Below, piece after piece: positions 31,290 to 40,250 of a stretch of DNA of 53,497 nucleotides. The DNA comes from [Eubacterium] saphenum (GTDB lineage Bacteria > Bacillota > Clostridia > Lachnospirales > Anaerotignaceae): the NCBI GenBank assembly GCA_004557645.1, contig SFGI01000014.1, forward strand, positions 1-53,497. Direction: 5' to 3'. The notes under the pieces are model-generated. The model saw only the letters and a list, made by a program, of their open reading frames with translations, did no database searches and was not told where the DNA came from. How positions within the stretch are numbered: position 1 is the first letter of the stretch; each line of letters begins with the position of its first letter. Made by a program: the position numbers and the translations under genes.

Positions 31290-33158
31290 GTGGACAGAAT
31301 TTTGAATCGAATTCATTCCACTGAAGATATCAAAAAACTGAACGGGGAAGAGATGGCTGTTCTGTGCAAGGAACTGAGAAAATTCCTGTTGCAGAAGGTT
31401 TCTAAGACCGGCGGGCATCTGGCATCTAATCTGGGCGTGGTGGAACTGACGGTGGCATTGGAATATTGCTTCGACCTGCCCAAGGATAAGATCGTATGGG
31501 ACGTAGGGCATCAGGCTTATATCCATAAGATTTTGACCGGCAGAAAGGAGGGCTTCGACCACCTCCGCCAGCTGGACGGGCTGAGCGGCTTTCCTAAGCC
31601 CAATGAAAGTGCTTGTGATGCTTTTGCGGCGGGCCATAGCTCTACGTCTATTTCCGCTGCATTGGGGCTGGCAAAGGCCCGTGACCTGATGGGCGGCAAG
31701 GAACACGTCATTGCGGTCATCGGGGATGGTTCTATGACGGGCGGTCTGGCCTATGAAGCCTTGAATAATGCCGGAAAAGAACATACCAATCTGATCGTCA
31801 TTCTGAATGATAATCAGATGTCTATCGATACAAACGTGGGCGCCATGAGCAGGCACCTGAACAACCTTCGTACCAGCAACCAGTATCGGGGCTGGAAGGA
31901 AGCGGTGAAGCAGTTCAGAGATCACGTGCCTGTCATTGGCGAAGGCACCTATCAGGTGCTGAAAAACGTGCGGGATGGAGCAAAGATGCTGCTGACCCAT
32001 GGGGCATTGTTTGAACAGTTGGGCTTCAAATACATAGGCCCGGTGGATGGGCATGACCTGCCGGAGCTGATCGAATTGCTCCAGAACGTGAAGGAAATGA
32101 ATCGTCCCGTCCTGATCCATGTAAAGACCATCAAGGGCAAAGGCTATCCCTATGCGGAGGAACGCCCCTGGGATTACCACGGCGTTGGTGCCTTCGATCT
32201 GAAAACAGGTTTGCCCACCTCCAAGGGCGGCAAGAGTTGGTCTGCCGTGTTTGGCGAAAAAATGGTGGAGATCGGCAAAAAGAATCCCAAAGTCGTTGGC
32301 ATCACTGCGGCAATGAGCAGTGGGACAGGCTATGAAAAATTTCAGAGAGCCTTCCCTAAACGCTTCTTTGACGTTGCCATTGCGGAACAGCATGGTACCA
32401 CCTTTGCGGCAGGCTTGGCAAAGGGCGGCATTACGCCTGTGTTTGCAGTGTATTCCTCTTTCCTGCAAAGGGCATATGACCAGATCGTCCATGATGTTTG
32501 TATGCAGAACCTCCATGTGGTATTTGCCATTGACAGAGCAGGCATCGTCGGCGCCGATGGGGAGACCCATCAGGGTGTCTTTGATCTGTCCTTCCTGAGT
32601 CATATTCCCAATATGACCGTCCTTTCTCCAAAGAACGGCTGGGAACTGGAAGAAATGCTGGATTTTGCCGTAAATAAATGGAATGGCCCCATTGCGGTGC
32701 GCTACCCCAGAGGAACGGCGGAAACAGTTTTCTCTGAAAACAAACAGCCCATCGAATATGGCAAGGCGGAACTGATACAGAAAGGCGAAAAAATTGCCAT
32801 TCTGGCAGAAGGTCACATGATGAAGGCGGCGGCAGATGCGGCAAAGCTGCTGGAGGCAGATGGTTACCATCCGATGTTGGTGAATATGCGTTTTATCAAG
32901 CCTTTGGATGAAGCAATGCTGCGAAAGGCAGCAGAGAATTGTGCCCATATCGTAACGGTGGAGGATAACCTCCGCAGGGGCGGTTTTGGCTCAAAAGTAA
33001 TGGAATTTTACGGGGACAAGGGCATTCAGGCGGATATCCTGAATCTGGCTTTCCCTGACAAATATATCGAACAAGGCACCCAGGCTCAGCTTTTTGAAAG
33101 ATACGGGCTGGATGCTGCGGGCATTTATGAAAGCATAAAGAAGAGATTGGGAGAGTGA
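31290..33158 (+). CDS. dxs: 1-deoxy-D-xylulose-5-phosphate synthase
   Basis: A 622-aa thiamine-diphosphate enzyme making DXP from pyruvate and glyceraldehyde-3-phosphate, first step of the MEP isoprenoid pathway. Motifs: KTGGHLASNLGVVELT, VGHQAYIHKILTGR, FAAGHSSTSISAALG, GDGSMTGG...NDNQMSID (metal/ThDP), PVDGHDL, DIAIAEQH-type FFDVAIAEQHGTTFAAG and DRAGIVGADGETHQG. It starts with GTG 31290 and a weak SD (GGTG). Together with ispA it gives this cluster an isoprenoid theme. Confidence 0.96.
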   Translation: MDRILNRIHSTEDIKKLNGEEMAVLCKELRKFLLQKVSKTGGHLASNLGVVELTVALEYCFDLPKDKIVWDVGHQAYIHKILTGRKEGFDHLRQLDGLSGFPKPNESACDAFAAGHSSTSISAALGLAKARDLMGGKEHVIAVIGDGSMTGGLAYEALNNAGKEHTNLIVILNDNQMSIDTNVGAMSRHLNNLRTSNQYRGWKEAVKQFRDHVPVIGEGTYQVLKNVRDGAKMLLTHGALFEQLGFKYIGPVDGHDLPELIELLQNVKEMNRPVLIHVKTIKGKGYPYAEERPWDYHGVGAFDLKTGLPTSKGGKSWSAVFGEKMVEIGKKNPKVVGITAAMSSGTGYEKFQRAFPKRFFDVAIAEQHGTTFAAGLAKGGITPVFAVYSSFLQRAYDQIVHDVCMQNLHVVFAIDRAGIVGADGETHQGVFDLSFLSHIPNMTVLSPKNGWELEEMLDFAVNKWNGPIAVRYPRGTAETVFSENKQPIEYGKAELIQKGEKIAILAEGHMMKAAADAAKLLEADGYHPMLVNMRFIKPLDEAMLRKAAENCAHIVTVEDNLRRGGFGSKVMEFYGDKGIQADILNLAFPDKYIEQGTQAQLFERYGLDAAGIYESIKKRLGE

Positions 33159-33160
33159 CC

Positions 33161-33991
33161 ATGGCAGAAAAGGTGGAAAAAGAAAGATTAGACGTTTTAC
33201 TGGTACAGCAGGGTCTGGCGACCTCCAGAGAGCTGGCAAAGGCTTATATCATGGCGGGCAATGTTTATGTTGACGGTCAGAAGGAGGATAAAGCAGGCAC
33301 GAAGGTGGCTGTGAATGCGTCTTTGGAAGTGAAGGGCAATCAGATGAAATATGTCAGCCGCGGCGGCTATAAGCTGGAAAAAGCGGTGGACGAATTTGGC
33401 ATTTCTCTGGATGGAAAGATTTGTCTGGATATCGGTGCATCCACAGGGGGCTTTACGGATTGTATGCTGCAGAATGGCGCATCCAAGGTCTATGCCATCG
33501 ATGTGGGCTATGGTCAGTTTGCGTGGAAGCTGCGGAATGACGAAAGAGTCGTTTGTCTGGAAAAGACCAACGTGCGCTATGTGACCCATGAACAGGTGCC
33601 TGATGAAGGGGACTTCGCTTCCATCGATGTTTCCTTTATTTCCCTGACGAAGGTGCTGCCTGCGGTTTTGGGTGTTTTGGGTGAAAAAGGCCAGCTGGTC
33701 TGCCTGATCAAGCCTCAGTTTGAAGCAGGCAGAGAAAAAGTCGGCAAAAAGGGTGTTGTAAGAGATATCAACGTACATAAGGAAGTCATCGAAATGATCG
33801 CAAATTATGTACGGGCACAGAATCTGGGGATTTTGGGGCTGAGCTTCTCTCCCATCAAAGGGCCGGAAGGCAATATTGAATATCTAATCTATTTGGATAA
33901 GAGCCAAGCAGGCATGACCGAAGAAGAAGTACAGGAAAAACTGGAAGAAGTTGTAACAGAATCTCATAAAATCCTTTCAGGAGAGAAATGA
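33161..33991 (+). CDS. tlyA: TlyA family rRNA 2'-O-methyltransferase
   Basis: A 276-aa protein with an N-terminal S4 RNA-binding domain (RLDVLLVQQGLATSRELAKAYIMAGNVYVDGQ, about 8-40) and a C-terminal FtsJ-like methyltransferase (LDIGASTGGFTDCMLQNGA as the SAM site, DVSFISLTKVLP, LIKPQFEAGREKVGKKGVVRD). It is homologous to TlyA, which methylates 16S/23S rRNA cytidines. The ATG at 33161 follows GGGAGAG and starts 2 nt after the dxs stop. Confidence 0.94.
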   Translation: MAEKVEKERLDVLLVQQGLATSRELAKAYIMAGNVYVDGQKEDKAGTKVAVNASLEVKGNQMKYVSRGGYKLEKAVDEFGISLDGKICLDIGASTGGFTDCMLQNGASKVYAIDVGYGQFAWKLRNDERVVCLEKTNVRYVTHEQVPDEGDFASIDVSFISLTKVLPAVLGVLGEKGQLVCLIKPQFEAGREKVGKKGVVRDINVHKEVIEMIANYVRAQNLGILGLSFSPIKGPEGNIEYLIYLDKSQAGMTEEEVQEKLEEVVTESHKILSGEK

Positions 33992-34002
33992 GGTGGAAGA
34001 GG

Positions 34003-34857
34003 ATGAAAAAAGTAGCGATCTTACCCAATGTGCAGAAGGATAAAGGACTGGCTGTGACAAAGCGGTTGGTGAACTATCTGTTGGAGAAGGGCTGTGAGCC
34101 GCAGCTTTCCGAAGAGGTGGCGGCATTGGCGGAGCTTCCCCAGTATGCCAGAGAGGAAAAGGCTTTATATCAGGAGAGTGATTTTCTGATCTCTTTGGGC
34201 GGCGATGGTACCCTTTTGGGGGTCGGCAGAAGGACGGCAAATTTTGAAAAACCCATTTTGGGTATCAATCTGGGGACACTGGGCTTCCTGACAGCGGAAG
34301 AAAAAAACAACGCAGAGCTTGCCATCGATAAAGTTTTGAGCGGAAATTATAAGCTGGAAAAACGCATGATGCTGGAATGCACTTTGGCGAAGGAAACCGT
34401 GCGAAAAACAGGGATGATCGCCCTGAATGATATCTGTATCACCCGTGGCAATCTCTATAAAATATTGGAATTCAATGTATTCGTAAATGATGAATATGTG
34501 GATACCCTGCGGGCCGATGGTGTCATCATCTGTACCCCCACAGGCTCCACTGCCTATAATCTTTCTGCGGGCGGCCCCGTGCTGAAGGCGGATGCACAGA
34601 TCATCGCCATCACGCCCATCTCCCCCCATACCCTCACCAGCAGACCCATCGTGGTTTCTGCCGATGATGTGGTGACGGTGGAGATCAACCCCAGCAGGGA
34701 GGATACCCCCTTTACCATCAGTGCCGATGGACAGGATAACAAGACTCTGATGGGCAAAAATGTGGTGCAGATCCGCAAAGCAGCAGTCTGCACGACGATC
34801 ATCAAAACAAAACCCCAGAGTTTTTATGATGTATTGCGACATAAATTATCAAAGTGA
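34003..34857 (+). CDS. nadK: NAD kinase
   Basis: A 284-aa ATP (or polyphosphate)-NAD kinase producing NADP. The GGDGT motif (66-70 in SLGGDGTLLGVGR) and NLGTLGFLT are diagnostic, and GVIICTPTGSTAYNLSAGGPVL is the NAD-binding segment. ATG 34003 has GGTGG 6 nt upstream; an earlier in-frame ATG (33988) overlaps the tlyA stop but lacks an SD. Confidence 0.95.
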   Translation: MKKVAILPNVQKDKGLAVTKRLVNYLLEKGCEPQLSEEVAALAELPQYAREEKALYQESDFLISLGGDGTLLGVGRRTANFEKPILGINLGTLGFLTAEEKNNAELAIDKVLSGNYKLEKRMMLECTLAKETVRKTGMIALNDICITRGNLYKILEFNVFVNDEYVDTLRADGVIICTPTGSTAYNLSAGGPVLKADAQIIAITPISPHTLTSRPIVVSADDVVTVEINPSREDTPFTISADGQDNKTLMGKNVVQIRKAAVCTTIIKTKPQSFYDVLRHKLSK

Positions 34858-34893
34858 TTTTTTCTTTCTGCAAAAGTAAGGAGGGTTGCAGCG

Positions 34894-35349
34894 ATGAAAA
34901 TCGCCAGACATGCAAAAATTTTGGAATTGATCGAAAATTATGATATCGAAACACAGGATGAATTGGCGCAAAAGCTCTGTGAAGAAGGCTTTATGGTGAC
35001 CCAGGCCACCGTTTCCCGGGATATCCGCGAAATGAAGCTGACAAAGATCGCCACAGAAAAAGGCCGCCAGAAATATGCAGTCATTACCGGAAATGATACA
35101 GAAGTGACAGAACGACTGACCCGCGTCTTCAAAGAAGCTGTGGTGAAGATGGACTACGCCCAGAATATGATCGTTATCAAAACACTGGACGGCATGGGCA
35201 TGGCGGTTGCTGTTGCCTTGGATAATATGCAGAACAGCGAGATCCTTGGCACCATCGCTGGGGATGATACGGTTTTCTGCGTTGTCCGCACCCATAATCA
35301 GGCGGCAGTCATCATCGAAAAACTGTATCGTATCATCCATAGCGCCTGA
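34894..35349 (+). CDS. argR: Arginine repressor ArgR
   Basis: A 151-aa regulator: winged-helix N-terminus (HAKILELIENYDIETQDELAQKL, VTQATVSRDIREMKLTKI) and C-terminal oligomerisation/arginine-binding domain (GTIAGDDTVFCVVRT, with the GDD motif). It represses arginine synthesis and activates catabolism. In Firmicutes it commonly precedes recN, as here. SD AAGGAGG. Confidence 0.95.
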   Translation: MKIARHAKILELIENYDIETQDELAQKLCEEGFMVTQATVSRDIREMKLTKIATEKGRQKYAVITGNDTEVTERLTRVFKEAVVKMDYAQNMIVIKTLDGMGMAVAVALDNMQNSEILGTIAGDDTVFCVVRTHNQAAVIIEKLYRIIHSA

Positions 35350-35369
35350 ATGATAAGGAGGGACGCTTT

Positions 35370-37046
35370 ATGCTGGAACATCTGCATATCAAAAATGTGG
35401 CACTCATCAAGGAAAGTGAGATCTCCTTTGGGGAGGGGCTGAATATTCTGACAGGCGAAACGGGTGCGGGGAAATCTATGGTCATCGATTCTCTGCAGTT
35501 TGCCCTGGGCGGCAGGGCAGGGAAGGATTTTTTGCGCCATGGGGAAAAACAGGCTTCTGTAGAGGCCTTGTTTGCCATGCAGTCGGAAGCCTTGCAGGAA
35601 AAACTGGAGGAACACGGCATTGAGCCGGAAGAGGATGGTTCTGTCCTCATTACCAGGACCCTCAGCGAAGCGGGAAAATCCGTCTGCCGTGTGAATGGTT
35701 CTACGGTTACCGTCAGTATGCTCAGGGAAATCGCCGAAGACCTGATCGATATTTATGGCCAGCATGAGCATCAGTCTCTTTTGAATCCTTCTAAGCATAT
35801 CCTCCTGTTGGATCGCTTCTGCGGTGCAGGCTTTGGGGATGCCATGGAGGAATATAAAAAAAGCTATCATGCCTTGAAGGAACTGGAAAAACAGCTGCAG
35901 TCCCTGATGGGGGATGAATCCCAAAGGGAGCAGCGGATGGATATTCTGCAATTCCAGAAGGAGGAGCTGGAGGCAGGGGCACTGCGCCTGGGCGAGGAAG
36001 AAGACTTGCTGGAACAGAAAAAACGACTGAGCAGCATGGAAAAGCTGATGCGCCTGACCAGAGAAAGTCTTGCCCTCCTTTATGATGGGGAAAATATGAT
36101 GCCCTCTGCCTGCGACCAGTTGGGGGATGCCCTGGCAAAGCTGCAGGAAGCGGCGGAATATGATAATCACCTGCAACCCTTTGCAGATGCATTGGCAGAT
36201 GCCTATGCGGCGGTGGAAGATACGGCAAGGGAATTGAAACGGGAAGCGGAGAAACAGGAAAACGATCCCGATGCGCTGGAGGAAATTGAGGAACGCCTTC
36301 AGCTGATCTACAAATTAAAGCGAAAATACGGCGGAAGCGTGGAAGCAGCACTGGCCTTTTATGATAAAGTCGTACAGGAACTGGATTTTCTTTCCAACAG
36401 CAGCGAAAAAGTGGCTGAGCTGACATTGGAAAAGGAAAAAGAACAGAAAAAGCTGTCTGCTGCGGCAGAAAAGCTTTCTGCCCTGCGGAGATCTACTGCC
36501 CAACAGGTGGCGGCGCAGATCGAGGCATCTTTGAAAGATATGGAAATGAAGGATGCCAGATTCTACATCCGGATCGAGGAAAAAGCCGATTGGGCTGCCG
36601 ATGGCAAGGATAAGGTAGAATTCCTGATCTCTGCCAATGCAGGCGAAACTTTAAAACCACTGGCGAAGATCGCATCCGGCGGGGAAATGAGCCGCGTCAT
36701 GCTGGCATTGAAAACAGTGCTGGTGGATGCGGATGAGATCGGTACGTTTATTTTTGACGAGATCGATACGGGCGTCAGCGGCAGAACGGCAAGAAAAGTT
36801 GGCGAAAAGATGCGCTTTTTGGGCAGCAAACGTCAGATTTTGTGTATCACCCATTTGCCCCAGATCGCAGCCATGGCGGATCAGCATTTCCTCATCGAAA
36901 AGGAAAGCAGCCATGGGGAAACCACCACACAGGTTACACCGCTGGAAGGGGAAGGCTCTGTATTGGAAGTAGCCAGATTGATGGGCGGCAGTGATGTAAC
37001 GGAAACCACCTTGGCAGCGGCAAGAGAATTGATCGCAGAGAAATAA
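35370..37046 (+). CDS. recN: DNA repair protein RecN
   Basis: A 558-aa SMC-like ATPase acting in double-strand-break repair. Walker A is LTGETGAGKSMVIDSLQFALGGR (about 26-38 for the loop), RecN-specific IYGQHEHQSLLNP follows, then two coiled-coil arms (about 160-400), the signature SGGEMSRVMLALK, Walker B FIFDEIDTGVSG and ITHLPQIAAMADQHFLI. Full length for the family. SD AAGGAGG. It ends the co-directional block with a terminator. Confidence 0.96.
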   Translation: MLEHLHIKNVALIKESEISFGEGLNILTGETGAGKSMVIDSLQFALGGRAGKDFLRHGEKQASVEALFAMQSEALQEKLEEHGIEPEEDGSVLITRTLSEAGKSVCRVNGSTVTVSMLREIAEDLIDIYGQHEHQSLLNPSKHILLLDRFCGAGFGDAMEEYKKSYHALKELEKQLQSLMGDESQREQRMDILQFQKEELEAGALRLGEEEDLLEQKKRLSSMEKLMRLTRESLALLYDGENMMPSACDQLGDALAKLQEAAEYDNHLQPFADALADAYAAVEDTARELKREAEKQENDPDALEEIEERLQLIYKLKRKYGGSVEAALAFYDKVVQELDFLSNSSEKVAELTLEKEKEQKKLSAAAEKLSALRRSTAQQVAAQIEASLKDMEMKDARFYIRIEEKADWAADGKDKVEFLISANAGETLKPLAKIASGGEMSRVMLALKTVLVDADEIGTFIFDEIDTGVSGRTARKVGEKMRFLGSKRQILCITHLPQIAAMADQHFLIEKESSHGETTTQVTPLEGEGSVLEVARLMGGSDVTETTLAAARELIAEK

Positions 37047-37065
37047 GAATTAGACTATGAATATT

Positions 37066-37095
37066 AGACTACGATTTTTTTCGTAGTCTTTTTTG
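37066..37095 (+). terminator. Terminator after recN
   Basis: AGACTACGA / TCGTAGTCT stem and TTTTTTG, ending the block that began at 27379. Confidence 0.8.
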
Positions 37096-37186
37096 TTTGA
37101 AAGCGAAGAAAGCTTTTTGAAAATGAATCTCTCATTATCACGATAAAATGCAGCGGGAATACTATGGTGAAAAAGGGGTGGATACA

Positions 37187-37663
37187 ATGCTTTCATTTGA
37201 AGAGTGCAAAAAAGAAATGATGGAAGAATTGCAGGGGATGCCTATGGCAACGGCAATGCTGCAGGGTTCTGCGGCCTATCCTGAATTGAAAGGCATGGTA
37301 AAGCTTTTTCAGCCGGATAAAGGCGTGCTCGTGGTGGCAGATGTCAAGGGTCTGCCGGAACAAGACCCCTGCGGCGGCGTATTTGGTTTCCATATCCATG
37401 AAGGAAATGGTTGTGGCGGAGATGATTTTGCCGATACGAAGGGGCATTATAATCCGAAAAATTGTCTGCATCCTTATCATGCAGGGGATCTGCCGCCGTT
37501 GTTTTCCAATCACGGCAGCGCATGGATGGCAGTATTGACCGACAGATTTCAGTTAAAAGAGGTCATTGGGCGGACCATCGTCGTCCATCTGCACCCGGAT
37601 GATTTTATGACCCAGCCTGCGGGAAACAGCGGGATGAAGATCGCCTGCGGCGTGATCCGATAA
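37187..37663 (+). CDS. Cu/Zn superoxide dismutase-like protein, no signal peptide
   Basis: A 158-aa protein with the Cu/Zn-SOD beta-barrel signature. Copper ligand candidates are FGFHIHEG (two His), GHYNP (bridging His) and VVHLHPDDF. Zinc ligand candidates are the His in CLHPYHAGDL and its Asp. The C-terminus GNSGMKIACGVI is also typical. The metal set is therefore complete by eye. Unlike most bacterial SodC it lacks an export signal, so it should be cytosolic. ATG 37187 has AAGGGGTGG 5 nt upstream; an in-frame ATG at 37148 has no SD. It is a single gene with its own terminator. Enzymatic activity is not certain; some homologues are non-catalytic. Confidence 0.85.
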   Translation: MLSFEECKKEMMEELQGMPMATAMLQGSAAYPELKGMVKLFQPDKGVLVVADVKGLPEQDPCGGVFGFHIHEGNGCGGDDFADTKGHYNPKNCLHPYHAGDLPPLFSNHGSAWMAVLTDRFQLKEVIGRTIVVHLHPDDFMTQPAGNSGMKIACGVIR

Positions 37664-37665
37664 AT

Positions 37666-37698
37666 AAAAAAGACTATGGGAGAGCCCATAGTCTTTTT
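37666..37698. terminator. Convergent terminator
   Basis: AAAAAGACTATGGG-AGAG-CCCATAGTCTTTTT, a near-perfect symmetrical hairpin that serves both the SOD-like gene and the XRE gene. Confidence 0.9.
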
Positions 37699-37705
37699 AT
37701 CATAT

Positions 37706-38128
37706 TTAGCGGTATTCTTCAGATTTTTGTGCTGCCCTCAGGATAGTACCTTTACCTTCCGGTTCGCCATAGCTCAGATTTGCTTGGGCTTTCATTCGAG
37801 CCTGTCTGTCAACCAAAAACTGCATATACAGCATCAGTTCATCTTTGCTGTCAGCATTCAGCATCGCATAGTAACGGCGAAATTCGTTGAATTCAGCAGT
37901 TTCATCGTCGATGACATAAGGATGACGGATGTCGTTGACACCCAACAGGTAATCCATGGATACATTGAAAATAGAAGCGATCTTTTTCAAATCAGGAATG
38001 GAGGGCTGGTTTCGGCCGGATTCATAATTGGCGATCGCCGTGTAACCATAGTTGAGCATTTCGCCCAGTTTGACCTGCGTCAATTTTTTTTCTTTTCTCA
38101 GTGCTTTTAAGCGATCCTTGAATTCCAT
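37706..38128 (-). CDS. XRE-family transcriptional regulator
   Basis: A 140-aa regulator with an N-terminal Cro/CI helix-turn-helix (LKALRKEKKLTQVKLGEMLNYGYTAIANYESGRNQPSIPDLKKIASIFNVSMDYLLG, about 7-64). The C-terminal region (NEFRRYYAMLNADSKDELMLYMQFL) is helical, without peptidase or enzyme motifs. GAGGTG is 5 nt before the ATG. The upstream gap holds repeated GGAAA half-sites (CCCGGAAAC, CACCGGAAAAG) that may be operators. No target gene is obvious beyond itself. Confidence 0.9.
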   Translation of the reverse strand: MEFKDRLKALRKEKKLTQVKLGEMLNYGYTAIANYESGRNQPSIPDLKKIASIFNVSMDYLLGVNDIRHPYVIDDETAEFNEFRRYYAMLNADSKDELMLYMQFLVDRQARMKAQANLSYGEPEGKGTILRAAQKSEEYR

Positions 38129-38496
38129 TCATTCACCTCGTCTATCTTGACAAAATTTTCTTCGCAAATGAATCAAAAAAACGATCTGCGGTGAAAACTT
38201 TTTATATTCTAACCGATTTCGGGAAAAGTATAATTTGTACCCGGAAACTTATTTCTCTATTATACGGATAATTATTTCACCGGAAAAGGTAGCGACACGG
38301 ATATAAAGAAAAAGTTGAAAAATGTTCGCAATGCGTGAAATTTGTTTTATTTTTATTCAAGGAGTAAAACATTAGAAAAGAAATCAGGAAAGATTTCACT
38401 TTACTATTGACATATGTCAGTAAAGGTGATACATTTAATCCATAGAAAGCATATAAATATACTATGATATATAGACGAGAGTGAGAGGAGATTTTT
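38129..38496. promoter_or_regulatory. Intergenic region between XRE regulator and nifS, with nifS promoter
   Basis: The nifS promoter is TTGACA (38407-38412), 17-nt spacer, TACATT (38430-38435), with the perfect 12-bp palindrome TGACATATGTCA at 38408-38419 over the -35. The left part (38150-38300) carries the XRE gene's own AT-rich promoter and GGAAA half-sites. I see no gene in the gap. Confidence 0.55.
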
Positions 38497-39678
38497 ATGA
38501 AGACAAAACTGTATTTTGATAATGCGGCAACCACACCTGTAAGAGAAGAAGTCCTGCAGGAGATCCTGCCTTATTTTAGAGAACATTATGGCAATGCATC
38601 CAGTGTATATGCCATTGCGAAAGAAAGCAAAAAAGCTTTGGAAAAAGCAAGAGCCCAGGTGGCAGCAGCCATCAATGCCCAACCGGAAGAAATCTATTTC
38701 ACAGCCGGTGGCTCTGAAAGCGATAACACAGCCCTGAGAGGGGCAGCAGAAGCCTATGCCGCCAAAGGGAACCATATCATTACAACAAAGATCGAACATC
38801 ACGCCATCCTGCACACGGCAGAGTATTTGGAAAAACACGGTGCGGAAGTGACATATCTGAATGTAGACGAATATGGCAAAATTTCTCTGGAAGAATTGGA
38901 AAAGGCCATCCGTCCCGAAACAGTCCTGATTTCCGTCATGTTTGCCAATAACGAGATCGGCACCATCCAACCCATCAAAGAAATCGGCGAGATTGCCAGA
39001 AAGCATGGCGTCCTGTTCCACACGGATGCTGTACAGGCGGTAGGTCATGTTCCCATTGATGTGGAAAAAATGCATATCGATCTGCTCTCCATGAGCGGTC
39101 ATAAACTGGGTGCCCCCAAGGGGATCGGTGCCCTTTATATCAGAAAAGGCGTAAAAGTGGAACCTTTGATCTTCGGTGGCGCCCAGGAAAAGAAACAGCG
39201 TGCCGGCACAGAAAATATTCCTGGTATCGTGGGTATTGGTAAAGCTGCAGAATTGGCAGTAGCAGAAATGGAAGCAACCACGGCAAAGCTGGTCGCTCTG
39301 AGAGATAAACTCATCAAGGGCATACTGGAAAATATCCCTTACAGCCGTCTGAATGGTCATCCTACAGACCGCCTGCCCGGCAACTGCAACATTTCCTTCT
39401 CTTATATCGAAGGGGAATCCCTGCTGCTTCTGCTGGATGCACTGGGTATCGCAGCTTCTAGTGGTTCTGCCTGCACCTCCGGTTCTCTGGACCCTTCCCA
39501 CGTGCTGATGGCCATTGGTCTGCCCCATGAAACAGCCCATGGCTCTCTGAGACTGACCATGGATAGAGACAACACAGAAGAAGAGGTAGATTTCATTCTG
39601 GAAAAACTGCCCGGTATCGTACAGAGACTGAGAGATATGTCTCCTGTTTATGAAGATGCCATGAAAGCGAATAAATAA
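38497..39678 (+). CDS. nifS: Cysteine desulfurase NifS
   Basis: A 393-aa PLP enzyme of the IscS/NifS class I type, releasing sulfur from cysteine for Fe-S clusters and tRNA thiolation. PLP lysine is K203 (SMSGHKLGAPKG), the substrate-persulfide cysteine C326 (SSGSACTSGSLDPSHVL). FHTDAVQAVGH and YFDNAATTPVREEVL are conserved. SD GAGAGGAG. It is followed 61 nt later by nifU in a two-gene unit, with no IscR or IscA. Confidence 0.95.
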   Translation: MKTKLYFDNAATTPVREEVLQEILPYFREHYGNASSVYAIAKESKKALEKARAQVAAAINAQPEEIYFTAGGSESDNTALRGAAEAYAAKGNHIITTKIEHHAILHTAEYLEKHGAEVTYLNVDEYGKISLEELEKAIRPETVLISVMFANNEIGTIQPIKEIGEIARKHGVLFHTDAVQAVGHVPIDVEKMHIDLLSMSGHKLGAPKGIGALYIRKGVKVEPLIFGGAQEKKQRAGTENIPGIVGIGKAAELAVAEMEATTAKLVALRDKLIKGILENIPYSRLNGHPTDRLPGNCNISFSYIEGESLLLLLDALGIAASSGSACTSGSLDPSHVLMAIGLPHETAHGSLRLTMDRDNTEEEVDFILEKLPGIVQRLRDMSPVYEDAMKANK

Positions 39679-39739
39679 GATAAATTGTAAAGAATTTGAG
39701 ATAAAAACAGGTTGAAATACACCAAGGAGGAAAAAAGAC

Positions 39740-40171
39740 ATGGAATATAGCGAAAAAGTAATGGATCATTTTATGAACCCCAGAAATGTTGGTGAGATTG
39801 AAAACGCCAGCGGTGTTGGTCAGGTGGGCAACATGAAATGCGGCGATATCATGAAGGTATATCTGCAGATCGAAGATGGCAAGATCATTGATGCAAAATT
39901 CAAAACCTTTGGCTGTGGTGCCGCGGTAGCCACCAGCTCTATGGCGACAGAATTGGTAAAAGGCAAGACCATTCAGGAGGCGTTGGAAGTGACCAATAAA
40001 GCGGTGATGGAAGCCTTGGACGGTCTGCCCCCTGTGAAGGTACACTGTTCCTGTCTGGCGGAGGAAGCACTCCATGCCGCCCTGTGGGATTATGCCCAGA
40101 AAAACAACATCACCATTGATGGCTTGAAGCCCCCTGTGAATGATGTGGATGAACTGCATCATCATGAATAA
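39740..40171 (+). CDS. nifU: Fe-S cluster scaffold NifU/IscU
   Basis: A 143-aa scaffold on which [2Fe-2S]/[4Fe-4S] clusters are assembled. The three ligand cysteines are C34 (MKCGD), C59 (FGCGAAVATSS) and C103 (VHCSCLAEEAL), with a neighbouring C105. YSEKVMDHFMNPRNVGEI is a classic opening. The tail after ~125 (GLKPPVNDVDELHHHE) is a short His-rich extension common in clostridial homologues. SD AGGAGG. Confidence 0.95.
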   Translation: MEYSEKVMDHFMNPRNVGEIENASGVGQVGNMKCGDIMKVYLQIEDGKIIDAKFKTFGCGAAVATSSMATELVKGKTIQEALEVTNKAVMEALDGLPPVKVHCSCLAEEALHAALWDYAQKNNITIDGLKPPVNDVDELHHHE

Positions 40172-40208
40172 ATGAAAATAAGCTTATCAACTACTCCCTC
40201 AAAAAAAC

Positions 40209-40245
40209 AGGCCCCTTCTCTGATAGAGAAGGGGTCTTTGTTATT
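40209..40245. terminator. Convergent terminator
   Basis: AGGCCCCTTCTC-TGAT-AGAGAAGGGGTCT stem with flanking T/A runs, between nifU and the aroE-aroK fusion. Confidence 0.85.
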
Positions 40246-40250
40246 TGTCA

